From assembly GCA_015499995.1 (NCBI GenBank), contig JADNRV010000630.1, positions 1 to 20,907 of the forward strand: DNA of 20,907 nucleotides, written 5' to 3'. The DNA is from Flammula alnicola (taxonomy: Eukaryota; Basidiomycota; Agaricomycetes; Agaricales; Strophariaceae). The notes beneath the pieces are model-generated. The model was not told the DNA's origin and did no database searches. It saw only the letters and a list, made by a program, of their open reading frames with translations. A program made the position numbers and the translations under genes. Shown piece by piece: positions 1-9,644 of this stretch. The first letter of the stretch is position 1; every line of letters starts with the position of its first letter.

Positions 1-995
1 ATCCTCGCCGGATTGAGAATGAGAAAGGGCCTCGAAGCTGGAGCTGCTGTCCAATGGCGAGTCGAACCTCCGAGCAGCGCGTTGAAGCTTCAAGCAAGAC
101 ATGTTTCCTTTGTAGAGGTCCCTTGGAGTGCCTTTGTGACATCGCCTAGAACGAAGAGCGCGTACGGTCATGCCTCCCGAGTTATCATCCCTTTCTAGAA
201 CGCTGAAGCTTGAAATGGCGCGTTTTTGCTGATCAGGTTCAACGGGCCTTGAAGACGAAAGACCGTTTCTACGCTCAGTTGAGAAGGTAAGGACATCGTA
301 AGGCTGCCACTGAGCTTCGAGTCGAATTACAATCACTGACTTGTTCCTGGCCGCTCAGTTATGAGAAGAGAAAATGACTGTTAGAGAGTAGTTAACAGGT
401 TTTATAGCGAGGCCTCGGAGAAAGCCGAGCGCATCGAGTTCTCCTCACAAGGTATACTACGAGCGAAAAATGGAAGGAGGCAAAATCCACAAGAAATATC
501 ATACATTAAATAGGCTGGAGAATCTACTCAATTGGATCTATAGCTTGCTCGAGAGAGACTGGCGCCCAAAGAAAGACATGCCAATAACTGTCAATGGAGC
601 CTCCACCTTTGATCTACTTATTACTGATGTTGTATTTAGGATTCAAAATCTGATGTGAATACTCCTACGTATCTATTAATATAGCAGGAGGAACAAACTG
701 TCAATTCCGTGCTTGGGGGGTCATAAATATTATTGATTGCTTCCTGGCAACTACTTATGGAATGTAATATACAGTGGGATTGTAAAGGACGTTGAAAGGA
801 CGTGATAACCTAATGTCAAATTAATTGAACTGCTAAAATACCAATATAAACGTCCAGATATTAGAAGGGAGTAAAATACCAAATCATTTAGCAGGTCCAG
901 CCGAGTTATTTGTTTCGCCGAATAAGGCAATCTGCGCCACGGATCGCGGTGACCTCATCAAGAGGTTGTTTAAAAACTCCGCTGTTGCCTGTTTT
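1..995. other. Intergenic or uncertain sequence, no supported gene
   Basis: Two short plus-strand frames open here (13-198, 61 codons; 470-658, 62 codons). Neither resembles a family I know, and neither joins a convincing spliced neighbour. The stretch is fairly AT-rich after position 650. A short phrase, TAAAATACCAA, occurs twice within 60 bp (near 833 and 872). I see no RNA gene and no mobile-element ends. Confidence 0.5.
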
Positions 996-1467
996 TTACT
1001 TTCCCAAGGACCGAGGTAAGCAAAGTGACATTATCGCGGCTTGGACAGTACACCCACATATGTCAGCTTTAAGTGCAAGATAGTCTTGATATGTCATGGT
1101 CGCATGTGGTCTGTTGGCCCGAAGATTGTCTTGATGGATGACCTTTGGGTGCCCAATGTTAATTTGGCTTTCCCCTTTAACTGGATCAACCGGGAGACCG
1201 TATCTCGAAGCCCTTCTAGTCGGTGTCCCCTCTGGATGATTATGCGACATAGGAGCCACTAAGACGTATCCATCTGGGTCGGGGGAAGTGAGAACAATCA
1301 CTGGATGTTGTCCCACGTTTCCCTGTAGCGGGCTTCGAGTTAGTGACCTGTCGTGGGCTTGTAAAGAAGAGGAAAGGACATACAGAGCCTTCTGGCCGGG
1401 GAATAAAATGTTTTGGCTTGGCTTTCATGATATCTCCTTCTCGGAGGTATGTCGTTGCGGAAGGCAT
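996..1467 (-). CDS. Small hypothetical protein, copy 1 of a paralogous pair (PemK/MazF-like motif layout)
   Basis: I do not recognise a named family. Two exons read as one frame: 1467-1384, then 1322-996, joined across a 61-nt intron with GTATGT donor, CACTAAC branch and ACAG acceptor. The product is about 136 residues. It matches the gene at 3221-3731 along its length: a GDI[MV]K..PK motif near the N-terminus, then GQHPxIxL, xVAPMSHxHP, YGLPxDPxKGES and xxNL/xHLKA blocks. The order 'GDIV, then HP/RP-hydrophobic strand, then VAP(M/I)' resembles the SH3-like barrel of the PemK/MazF superfamily; this is motif-level inference only. Unlike copy 2 there is no signal peptide from the ATG at 1467. 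A hydrophobic stretch lies just upstream in frame but has no ATG and is preceded by a stop, so the 5' end may be damaged. Confidence 0.55.
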
Positions 1468-2714
1468 TATTATCGAGATTGTAAAATACGCGTAAAGAGT
1501 GTGAAGTGTACGATGTTATCACTGCAATTCAAAGAACATTAACTTCATCAAAAGCAAATGTTTTAGTACAATTATTTCGGAATTAAGGCATAACGTACAG
1601 GTGTTGAGGAACCACGAGAGTCGGCGATGTCTTCAAGGCAAATTAGGAGGTTTTGTTGCGTTCAGTACATAACCGAAAGCTGGCTCGCGGTGTAGAGAAG
1701 TCTGTCAAATACCCCGTATCTTATATGAATTGAGTCTTCCGTAGATAGTCCCACAACGATCGGATACATGGACATTTGGAAGTTGTTTGGAAGGCATTTA
1801 GCATGATGCGCCAAATTTAGCTCAGGCACTCGCCAATGAAGAAAGGGAAAAGAGTCGGGAGTTCAGGAATGGCAAGTCGACGTCGGCTCTGGGTCTTAGA
1901 AAAGGCTCAACGCCGTTTCAAGATGGCAGGTAAATGCGATGTTCATTCTGTAACAAGATGCCCAAACGCCTCGAGGTTTCGACGCACACGGGGATGAGGA
2001 TGAAAGCGGTGCATTGATCCCGGGGGGCTAGATTCTGATATGAGGATCTGTCAATGGGCACCAATCGCCATCTTGGGACTCTTTTAGCTGTAAGCCGTGG
2101 GCGAAATTCCGCAAAAATAGTGCATGGGTGAAGGCCGTGGGGTTCACGAAATGCGATCCCACCGCTGCAGTAAGCTGGGCAGATGTCAATAGGACAGTTC
2201 TGATCGGAAATAAAAGATAGAGGAAGGCCACGATGCAAAAGCGTGATATAGGAAAGAATATATAAGGCAAACCTCAGAGAGAGTCGTATGTTTTTGAGGC
2301 AGGGATTAGATATATTTCCAGGACGTCCACAGTGACACATCAAGACGTGCGGTGATTGTTCAAATGTTCACGCTCGGAACTCTGATTGTTGCACAACAAG
2401 AAGCTCTTAACTTCTTCCGTGGATTGATAACATATCGTTGGGATGCAAGTTGGCTTCCCGCAGAGAATTGCTCCGACTGCTGCCTGTACTATATGAGACG
2501 TGCGCCACACAACTTATCGCTACAGAAGACTTCCCCATGTGGTCGCCATCAAGTTGCGTGATATCGGCTGGCCAAATCAGCCAGTATCGTCAAAGACTAT
2601 AAAATCTTGCTGAAGGCCCTGGAGGTTTGTTTCCGCGAAATAAATGAGCGCGGTTTTTAATATACAAGGTAAGATGGCAACTAAATAGTCTATCAGTACA
2701 CTGTACAGTAGTGA
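1468..2714. other. Intergenic stretch, no supported gene
   Basis: This stretch presumably includes the 5' flank of the minus-strand gene that starts at 1467. A 141-codon minus frame (2343-1918) and a 69-codon plus frame (2352-2561) are open, but they lack recognisable motifs and plausible exon partners. I see no tRNA or element ends. Confidence 0.45.
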
Positions 2715-2970
2715 ATATTCAACGTCACGCAATCGGCATCGGTCACTGTCAATGACGCCGTTTACCGCGACCGCGGTCAGGCCGTGAATGAGGTGTGCCG
2801 TGAGAAGATCCGCTGGGTCCACTATGGACAGTACCACCGTGCGTTTGCTGATGAGATGAACTAGCGTGCCCTGTCTGAGATGAACCGACATGAGTTTGTT
2901 GATGAGATGGGCCAGCGTGCGCCGGCTGGTGGGGTCCGCCCGTATGCGCTCCCTGCTAGCCAGGAAATTA
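2715..2970 (+). pseudogene. Decayed coding fragment with internal TAG and in-frame repeat
   Basis: The plus frame is open from 2715 (after TGA 2712-2714) to 3161 except for one TAG at 2862-2864. The translation up to about 2970 is rich in charged and polar residues and looks protein-like. It contains two similar units 51 nt (17 codons) apart, starting at about 2843 and 2894: FADEMN*RAL and FVDEMGQRAP. DNA identity is about 23 of 28 bases. In the second unit the residue aligned with the stop is Gln (CAG), so TAG most simply arose by C-to-T change. No start codon, intron or known domain is visible. It could be a relic of an unknown gene or chance; the in-frame duplication is the best argument for former coding. 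Confidence 0.3.
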
Positions 2971-3220
2971 TCAGAACGACCCAAAAGAACAAAGGGAGCA
3001 CGCACCTGAATTTTTCTAGACGATTTCGCTGCATGTGCATGTGCGGCTTGCTTAGCCTGCTCTTCTTGCTGGTGCAGAAGCAATGCGGCGCGTTGCATAG
3101 ACTGTCTATTGCAGCTACAGTATATTTACATTTAACGGGCGTATATCGTTTACATTTTTAGCAAGACTCACGGGTCTGGACTGTCGTTTCGCCTCCGAAG
3201 TGCTCCAGGGCAGTTTTTAT

Positions 3221-3731
3221 CTACAGTGGATGCATGGATTCAGTTGGGCAACGGAGAGCAAAACTTTGGAACAACGCACGAATCTCTTTCTTGAGCGCCT
3301 GGAAATGATGAGGCTCCATTTTCGTATTTGTGGCCTTTAGATGTTGCAGAAGTATTCTATCAGGAGCTGCGACGTTGACATGGCTCTCTCCTTTTATTGG
3401 GTCAATTGGGAGGCCATAAGTAGATGCCGGTTTGGTTGGGGGATTCATGGGATGACTATGTGACATTGGTGCCACCTTCACCCAACCATGTTCATCCGGC
3501 TCGCTCAGCGCAATAAGTGGATGTTGTCCGGCGTGCTTCTATTGGCAGAATAAATGTGGAGTTCACAATTGTAAGAGGAGTTTCTGTTACCGTCTTGGGC
3601 ATAGGATACTCGAAATATTTCGGCCTTCCCTTGACAATATCGCCTGCTTTCACATCTGGAAAAGGGATCGGTACGGCAAGGATGACGGCGCTTAAAGCGA
3701 CCTGAAGGGTTATTAGAGCTGCATATCGCAT
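3221..3731 (-). CDS. Small putatively secreted protein, copy 2 of a paralogous pair (PemK/MazF-like motif layout)
   Basis: Two exons, 3731-3591 and 3538-3221, joined in frame across a 52-nt intron (GTAACA..CAATAG), give about 152 residues ending in TAG at 3221-3223. The first roughly 20 residues form a typical signal peptide: MRY, then a hydrophobic core ending near AVP, so secretion or vacuolar entry is likely. The mature part carries GDIVK (residues about 31-35), a GQHPLIALSEP strand, VKVAPMSHSHP, YGLPIDPIKGES, and a C-terminal helix with ALKKEIRAL. This order matches copy 1 at 996-1467. The layout also recalls the PemK/MazF fold: N-terminal GDIV, an HP/RP-hydrophobic strand, a VAP strand, and a closing helix. 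Sequence alone does not show nuclease activity; fungal family function is unknown to me. Confidence 0.65.
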
Positions 3732-5143
3732 ATTGGTAAAATCTATATTGTGGTTCAGTCCACAGATGAACGGTTAGCTGTGAGCGAGACTCACTTAGGA
3801 GGTTTATTGCGTGGAAAGGGATTATATGTAGACCAGCTACTAGTAAGTGGACCGATTGAACTTGGGAAGGAGGCCAGCTCTCAGAACAATCAAGACACTG
3901 TGTCCTGTTATATACTGGTAGAATCCGCGCGCATAGCATTAACCACCGAGATCAAGGCTTCAACATGATGGCGCTGATCATGATATGACAGATCGATAAG
4001 AGGTCTAGCAGGCGCTGGAGAGCAGACACAGCCACAAGCTATAATTAGCCGCCGATAAAGTTCTTGTGGGTCCGTTAATCAGTGCTCCGAGTCAGCAGTC
4101 ATTGATTCCGTAGATTTCCAGACAATAATATCCCTCGTGGGCTCCTTGCTGTGTGCACTGCTAGCAAGTATTGTCTTCCTATGGACAGCTTTGACTCCTG
4201 TGCGCAGAAAGTCAAACATGTCGCACAAGGCCGCCCGCCGCGGCCGTTTGGATTGAGGGGAAAAGACGAAGTGAGAAACAAAAGCAGCTTCGCTATCGCA
4301 CCATCTAACTTGTTCAAGTGAGAAGCGGACAAACGCTTATTGTCCAGGATGAATGGATTGTAGCGGCCTCGGAGCCAGCCGTCACTTGAATATGAGCCTA
4401 GCGCTTCCGAGACTTGACATGAAGAAGCATGCTGAAGCATGAAGCACTGGCAACCGATCCCTGGGACATAATTCTGAATCAACGAGGGAGAAAACTTGCA
4501 AGCCAAGCCTGAGCGCCTGCGACGCCATAACGAGATCTGGCAGGAACTTTGCAAAGTTCGCCCTTCAGCATGACAGCACTGCATTCCGGATGGGTATGCT
4601 TCCACATTTTCCACTGTTGAAAGAATACTGTCAGAACACTGTCAGAGTAATATAATACGTGGACAAGCGCGTCAAAGGGGAACTTAATCTGTGGTTCTCT
4701 TAAGTAGGGCAGCTTGAGCGCATTTAAGCCATATGCACAGAAGCGCTTACCACTATGTATCCCTGTCGGTCATCATTTAATTTTTCGCGGTCCAAAGAAC
4801 CAGTGGTCGGACGAGTTTTCCAAAGACACATAGAAGCCATGACCACATGGAAGCCGGAGTACTATGTAGTGCCAATGATCACATTTCACGGTGTCCACAA
4901 GGCTCGGACGCTTTAAATACATATGCTCGGGGGACGATTGGATGCTTTCTTCCATATAAATCGACTTGAAGGCGAATGGTGAGAGTAAGCTGAGGAGTTC
5001 AGACACCTGTTCAGAATCCAAGGAAAAGCAGACGGATCTTTTTGTTTGAAATTTCAAATACTCATTATGTAACACCACCAGCAAGCGGCGGCCTGACAGT
5101 ACCCTCTGCACTGTTACATGTAGCCCTAGACAAAGCTTCTGAC
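3732..5143. other. Intergenic stretch, no supported gene
   Basis: Long minus frames at 4614-4099 (171 codons) and 5111-4773 (112 codons) begin only at GTG codons and show no recognisable domains, so I do not call them genes. Short GAAGCATG-like repeats occur around 4420-4445, and a GC-rich patch lies near 4231-4250. No RNA gene is visible. Confidence 0.45.
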
Positions 5144-5145
5144 TA

Positions 5146-5793
5146 CAGTATTAGACGGGTAGTCTGTACACCAAAAAATGTTGGCTAGTTTTTCATTACC
5201 CAGATGTCCATTAATTTCAAATCTTTTTACATAATAATATAGCTATACATGTCTAATTTTCGTATGCCAAATCTAATGTTGAGAGGTGAAGCGGTTCTTG
5301 CTGAAATCGCGACGCAAGCTGAAAATTGGGTTTTGGGCCATTTCTAATTACTTTGTACACCGGCATTTTAATACATGCCGATCACATGTTGTTAACGTCA
5401 TGTGTAATGCCATCACATCTCGGCATCTCCCTTTCCCCCCTTTTCCAAAGGTTTTTCGCCAATTGCTCATCGAGCTCTTATCCGATTTACAATCTCCTTT
5501 GTGCATAGTGTGTATTTAGGATGGTTCCAATGTATTCTGCAAAAAAAATCTGCATTTCTTTCGTCATCACTATTCAGGAGGTAAAATACATTTTCTGGGA
5601 AATTGTCCAATTTGGGTATTCCAGGCACCGAAAATGCCCAACCCACTTTCTACCCATCTTTTCGTCAGTTTACCATACCTATAGGATGTTATCATATGTA
5701 GAAAGCTCATTATTATTTTAGGGATGCACACTGGGTCTGAAAAACCCAACTGTACAAAGGACCCATCGTGTACAAAGTACCCGTCTAATACTG
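5146..5793. mobile_element. 648-bp MITE with TA target duplication (Tc1/mariner/pogo type)
   Basis: The ends are perfect 16-bp inverted repeats: CAGTATTAGACGGGTA at 5146-5161 and its reverse complement at 5778-5793. Similarity continues inward to 24 of 26 bases, including TGTACAC, and then loosely (GTTGG..GTTTTTCA..CCCAG). Both ends are flanked by TA (5144-5145 and 5794-5795), the duplication expected of Tc1/mariner/pogo transposases, whose ends often start with CAGT. The right side has a subterminal repeat, TGTACAAAG[GT]ACCC, near 5752-5784. The interior has no transposase-like frame, so the element is non-autonomous. The superfamily is inferred from TIR start and TSD only. Confidence 0.85.
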
Positions 5794-5795
5794 TA

Positions 5796-6285
5796 TATAT
5801 ACATACCTATTTATGCGATCGACGCTATTTTATAGCCTAGCCTATCATGTCGCATTCTTCGTGGAAGGGTCCCGGGGTACCAAGATGTTCCACATGGCCG
5901 TCAGTTGTTCTAGAAATGTACTTAAAAGAGACAAAAAAATTGCTACGCCGGGATTTGCCTTCGGTTGTGGATATAGGCAAGGGAAAATCCAGGAAAATCC
6001 CCATGTAGAAATATAACCTACCGACAAGTTTGCCCAAGCACTTACTAGAGCTTAGCGCTTACTAGTGGCACGCCAGTTCGGCTAGTCCTTAAGAGTAACT
6101 TATGAGGTAAGGATCTCGAGGAAACGCGCAGACGGCGCAAAATACCAAATTGTCTGCTCACAAGGTCACGAGTGAACCTACAAATTCGATAGCAAGAATG
6201 GCTGATATAGAAGAGCACGCACGAGAATAGCAAAGTACATGCCACACGACAGTAACTAGTGGTGGCCCAGGGAATGAGAGCCTCG
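5796..6285. other. 3' flank of the alpha/beta-hydrolase, no supported gene
   Basis: Short overlapping frames exist on both strands at 5813-6037, without recognisable content. A CTTACTAG phrase is repeated near 6041 and 6058. The region lies downstream of the minus-strand hydrolase that ends at 6286 and may hold its 3' UTR. Confidence 0.4.
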
Positions 6286-7700
6286 TTAATCGCTCTCTGG
6301 GTCGTACCCAAATTTCATCAAGGTCTCGGTGAATGGGGTTAGCAACCTTTCACGAGAGCCGTCGCCCGAAGCAAGTGACTTGTTTGGGAGGAAATTTGGA
6401 TGACAAGAAAGGACGGCACTGTAGAGAATACGGTTGATGCTGCATCGAAGACGAATGAGGGGAATTTGGGAAAATGAGAATTACAAGCAAACATACGGTT
6501 CTGGATTGGTGACGTTCCCATAGTGTGCACCTGCGACTTGACGCAGAGATACTTCTGAAACGCCTGCTTCTTTCAGCTTTTTCTCTAGGTCTTGAGCGTA
6601 ATGAAAGGGATAGCCGATGTCATCGTTGCAGTGAATGATGGTGACTGGAACAGTTATCTAAACAATGTCAATCCAGATGTCTGATGAGAAGAGTTCCATA
6701 AAGGAAAGCACCTTTTTGAACATCTCAGGCGAAAGAGCACGTCGTTGAAGGAACCACTCGATGGTTGCTTTATAGCATTGCTTGAGGTTTTCTGCAGAAC
6801 CGGCCCAAATCCGCGTTGCCGTGGCCAATCCAAAGTCAGCCATGCTGCGTTCTGAGTTGAGCATCAATGTGGTGTTATTGGAATAAAAAGTAGACTTACG
6901 CCTGGACGGAATCGGTCTTTGAGATATTAAATATGAGCTGGGTAGCACCTGTCATCACTTCCACCACCATCTCTTGGTCTAAAGGCTCTCGCGAAGAGCC
7001 ATTGGCCTTCATTGAATTATCCGATAGTTCCCAATACCGGTACACCTCCAATCGGCCAGCAGCAGTTTCCTCCGGCTACAATCTCCGTAAGTTAATAACC
7101 ACGCGTAGAATAGGAGAAGAAGGGACGCACCTCTACTGGAGGTAAAGGAGAGCACAGCGTCAGTGACAACACGCGGGTTGGATTAGCGACGGCGAATTCC
7201 AATGCTACCGTGCAACCATTGGAGAGGCCGAAGATATGACACGGTGGAATATTAAGTTTGGTCTATGATGAGATTGGAATAACAAAATGGGGATGGTCAA
7301 TATTAATGGAATTAATGGAATAGATGCCGACATCAAAAATATCACGGACCAGGATTTGTTCGACGTCAATGGCGGATTCGGTGGGCGTAAAACGCGTGTC
7401 TGGAGCTATCATTCCCTTCGTCTCGCCGTTACCGCGCATGTCGATAGCGATGAGGTTGAACTGTCGAAGATTTCTATCGGCATATTGGACTGCAGAAAGA
7501 CATCGTTGGTTTCAGTGAATTATGACTGGGAAATATTTGACCGCACATTCAAATATTTCTTGGGCAACATATCCAGAGTGGAGAAATAGGATACACGGCA
7601 GGTCGGGCACTACTCGGTCTGCTGAGCGTGATGTGGGCGTTGCGATGGAATAGCGAAAGGAAAAGGGGCCACCAGATGTTTCTAGGTCGATAAAAGGCAT
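6286..7700 (-). CDS. Alpha/beta-hydrolase fold protein (epoxide hydrolase/esterase-like), 7 exons, intact
   Basis: Seven exons on the minus strand: 7700-7547, 7489-7350, 7262-7131, 7075-6900, 6844-6712, 6657-6497 and 6418-6286. Their sum is 1029 nt, an unbroken 342-residue protein starting MPFIDLE. Visible hallmarks are the oxyanion-region LFLHSGY strand, a DMRGNGET motif, the nucleophile elbow GLSNG (Ser nucleophile, GxSxG), an acid candidate in HCNDDIGYP, and the C-terminal His in GAHYGN. This is the full catalytic layout of soluble alpha/beta-hydrolases that are common and multi-copy in Agaricomycetes. The substrate cannot be deduced. There is no signal peptide or membrane segment, so a cytosolic location is likely. 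Introns are 54-87 nt. The 87-nt intron (7263-7349) has the least canonical donor (GTCCGT) and contains a doubled ATTCCATTA; the other junctions are clean. Confidence 0.88.
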
Positions 7701-8453
7701 CGTTTTTAGAAGGTTGGAATAGGAGGTTTGTGCAAGTTGAACTAGATGCAACACCTGTGACGCGGTCAATAGAAGTAGTCCTGAAGAAGATGCGTAAGAA
7801 GTCGACGAGGCAGAAGCCAAGGCAGAGATGTCCTACGGAGCGACGAGGAGGTATATATGACCACAATTGAGGTTGTAAGTTTATTTAAACGTTCTGTGGC
7901 ACGGACAAGGCAGATGAATCTCCCACATTAGATTCTGGCACCCGATTGGACCAATTCAAATCATTGAATAGAACACAAGCCCCTGGATAGGGGTTCGTTG
8001 ACAGAAAAGGTCCTCAAAAATGCATGACCTTCGCCTGTGTGTGCCTTTGTGTGCGGTAAGCAGGGTATATATTAGTCTTCTGGACGCCCACCCCCAAAAT
8101 CACGGCAATGGCCTTGAAAAAGTTGGATGACTATGAGTTTAAAGGCGCCCAATAGGGGAAAGGCACATACCCCTTTCACCAATCAGCGCAAATATTGACG
8201 TCTCAAGCGCAGCAAGCCATGAATATTGCCACTCCGAACTAGAAATCTCAAAGAAGTGAATTTGAAAGCAGAAAAGCCCATTTATCATGCGAAATCCTGC
8301 AAAGTTTGAGGCGCACAAGGTATTTTGGTGTCGAGCGAGCAGGTGCGAGCGGCGAGCGCCACGATCGATAATCGATGATCGGCGCGGTCTCGACCAGCTG
8401 ATGCGCTGATGCCTCTGAAGCCCTTATATTGTAACAAGAACAAATAATTGGCA
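7701..8453. other. Upstream region of the alpha/beta-hydrolase, no supported gene
   Basis: This is the 5' flank of the minus-strand hydrolase. Its open frame continues upstream of the ATG to about 7820, but only with a TTG start, so I treat that as leader. Around 8360-8383 there is a cluster of GATCG/ATCGAT palindromic words. No RNA gene or conserved frame is seen. Confidence 0.4.
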
Positions 8454-8709
8454 TCCCAGACCCCACTTTTGACTTTCCGCCCTGAACCTTAATTTTTATT
8501 TGGGATTTGGAATTCTAGAAAGTCCGCCCCCGCCTTTGTTTACTTTGGCTCATTGTCCGAAATGGGTACTTACGTGCTAAGAATAACTCCTGCTTTTCTT
8601 ACTTGGCACCATCATCCCCGCTGAACTCACCTCCAGAAACCCCCCCTTTGCGACCTGCTGGCGTGAACTGAATCTGCGCCTTCATTAGCGGTACCCCTGG
8701 ACTTGCACC

Positions 8710-8883
8710 ATGGTCATGGCGGGCATCTCACCCCAGCCGTTCTTCTTCGACTTCAGGGCGGCGGTCTCGATGGTGCACGAGAGCCCGAACGGACTCGAGC
8801 TACAAGACTCTATCATGAGAACGGAGTGGGAGGAAGGTGCGAGATGTGAGTGCAAATTGCTCACCACTGGCGTACAACTCTGA
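8710..8883 (+). CDS. Small ORF (57 aa) inside the TIR element, possible captured gene fragment
   Basis: The ATG at 8710 has a strong context (CACCATGG) and opens 57 codons starting MVMAGISPQPFFFDF and ending in TGA at 8881-8883. The composition is protein-like and not low-complexity. An alternative structure uses the GTGAGT donor at 8846, a CTGAC branch site and the CTCAG acceptor ending at 8928. It would enter a His/Pro/Arg-rich frame running to 9254. I do not recognise either product. Host-gene fragments inside Mutator-like elements are known (Pack-MULEs), which would fit a gene-like ORF in an element lacking transposase. Expression is unproven. Confidence 0.3.
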   Translation: MVMAGISPQPFFFDFRAAVSMVHESPNGLELQDSIMRTEWEEGARCECKLLTTGVQL

Positions 8884-8960
8884 CCAACCGCCCATGATCT
8901 CCATTGACCACCCTTGAAACACGCTCAGACAGCCCCGAGCCTCGGTTACGTGCGGCTAGG

Positions 8961-9082
8961 CACGAACACCCCTCTCGACCGCCTGTGGATGTCTATCGTC
9001 ACCCACGAAGGCTCGCGAGCAACCGACAGCCACTCGCGAACACCTCAAACGCCCACGAACACCCCTGGACCGCCCGTGGACG
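8961..9082 (+). repeat. Imperfect duplication within the TIR element, 93-bp spacing
   Basis: CACGAACACCCCT followed by a CGACCGCC[TC]GTGGA-like tail occurs at 8961 and again at 9054. The two copies are in the same orientation and the same reading frame (93 = 31 codons). This suggests an internal tandem duplication of the captured or filler DNA. Confidence 0.45.
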
Positions 9083-9644
9083 CTTACAACCCACCCACAA
9101 ACACAAACACTCGCCAGCACCGCAGGAGCATGGGCAGTGGAGGAACACGAAGGGGGATCCAGGCAGTGGGAGGCCCACCAGGTATGTCACCAACAATGCT
9201 CCTTCTCAATGTCAACTACGTAACCAGAGCGGCCTATGTACATTGCATACTTAGTATTAACCTGTCCGTTTCTTACCTCGCCGTGTATGTACTTTTCTCT
9301 GTAGAAATATCACTTAAATTATCTTTTAAGTATTATGCGTGTGTCATCCCGCCGTTGGGCCTGCAGCTCCTGTGAGCCAACAGGGATCCGGACTTTGAGC
9401 GTTTGCGGCCCGATGAACGGCTGCCCGCGCTCTGCCTATTTTCGGTCGAGAACCAAAGTAAACAAAGGCGGGGCGGACTTTCTAGAATTCCATATCCCAA
9501 ATAAAAATTAAGGTTCAGGGCGGAAAGTCAACAACTCCCAGACCCTGTCAACGTTCCGTACTCAGTAATCAAGAATACGGTCGTTCTTGATCTTAACCTC
9601 CGTTGGCACCCTTTCTAACCGAAATGTGATGCTGATGGCCAGCT

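Larger units (their letters stand above)
8464..9535. mobile_element. 1.07-kb non-autonomous TIR element (Mutator-like)
   Basis: Long terminal inverted repeats lie at 8464-8548 and 9453-9535. They are almost identical: one T/A difference in TTGGGAT[TA]TGG, one C-run length difference, and divergence in the outermost few bases. A 10-bp direct repeat, TCCCAGACCC, abuts both sides (8454-8463 and 9536-9545), which fits a 9-10 bp target-site duplication. Long TIRs with 9-10 bp duplications are typical of Mutator-like elements; no transposase is encoded. The interior is GC-rich and holds a small clean ORF (8710-8883) and a 93-bp-spaced duplication. The right end is about 100 bp upstream of the SPT14 start, so the insertion probably sits in its promoter. 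Confidence 0.85.

Noticed and set aside
1918..2343. 141-codon minus-strand open frame
   Set aside because: No recognisable domain, uneven composition, no splice partner; likely chance.
2577..3098. 173-codon minus-strand frame opposite the relic fragment
   Set aside because: Appears to be the shadow of the repeat-bearing plus frame; the repeat logic (Q versus stop) makes sense only on the plus strand.
4099..4614. 171-codon minus-strand frame
   Set aside because: Starts at GTG, Cys/Ser-rich without motif, no conserved block seen.
4773..5111. 112-codon minus-strand frame with a protein-like C-terminal part
   Set aside because: No ATG near the 5' end, upstream in-frame stop, no family recognised.
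5286..5721. Short plus-strand frames within 5146-5793
   Set aside because: They lie inside the MITE, overlap in different frames and show no transposase motifs.
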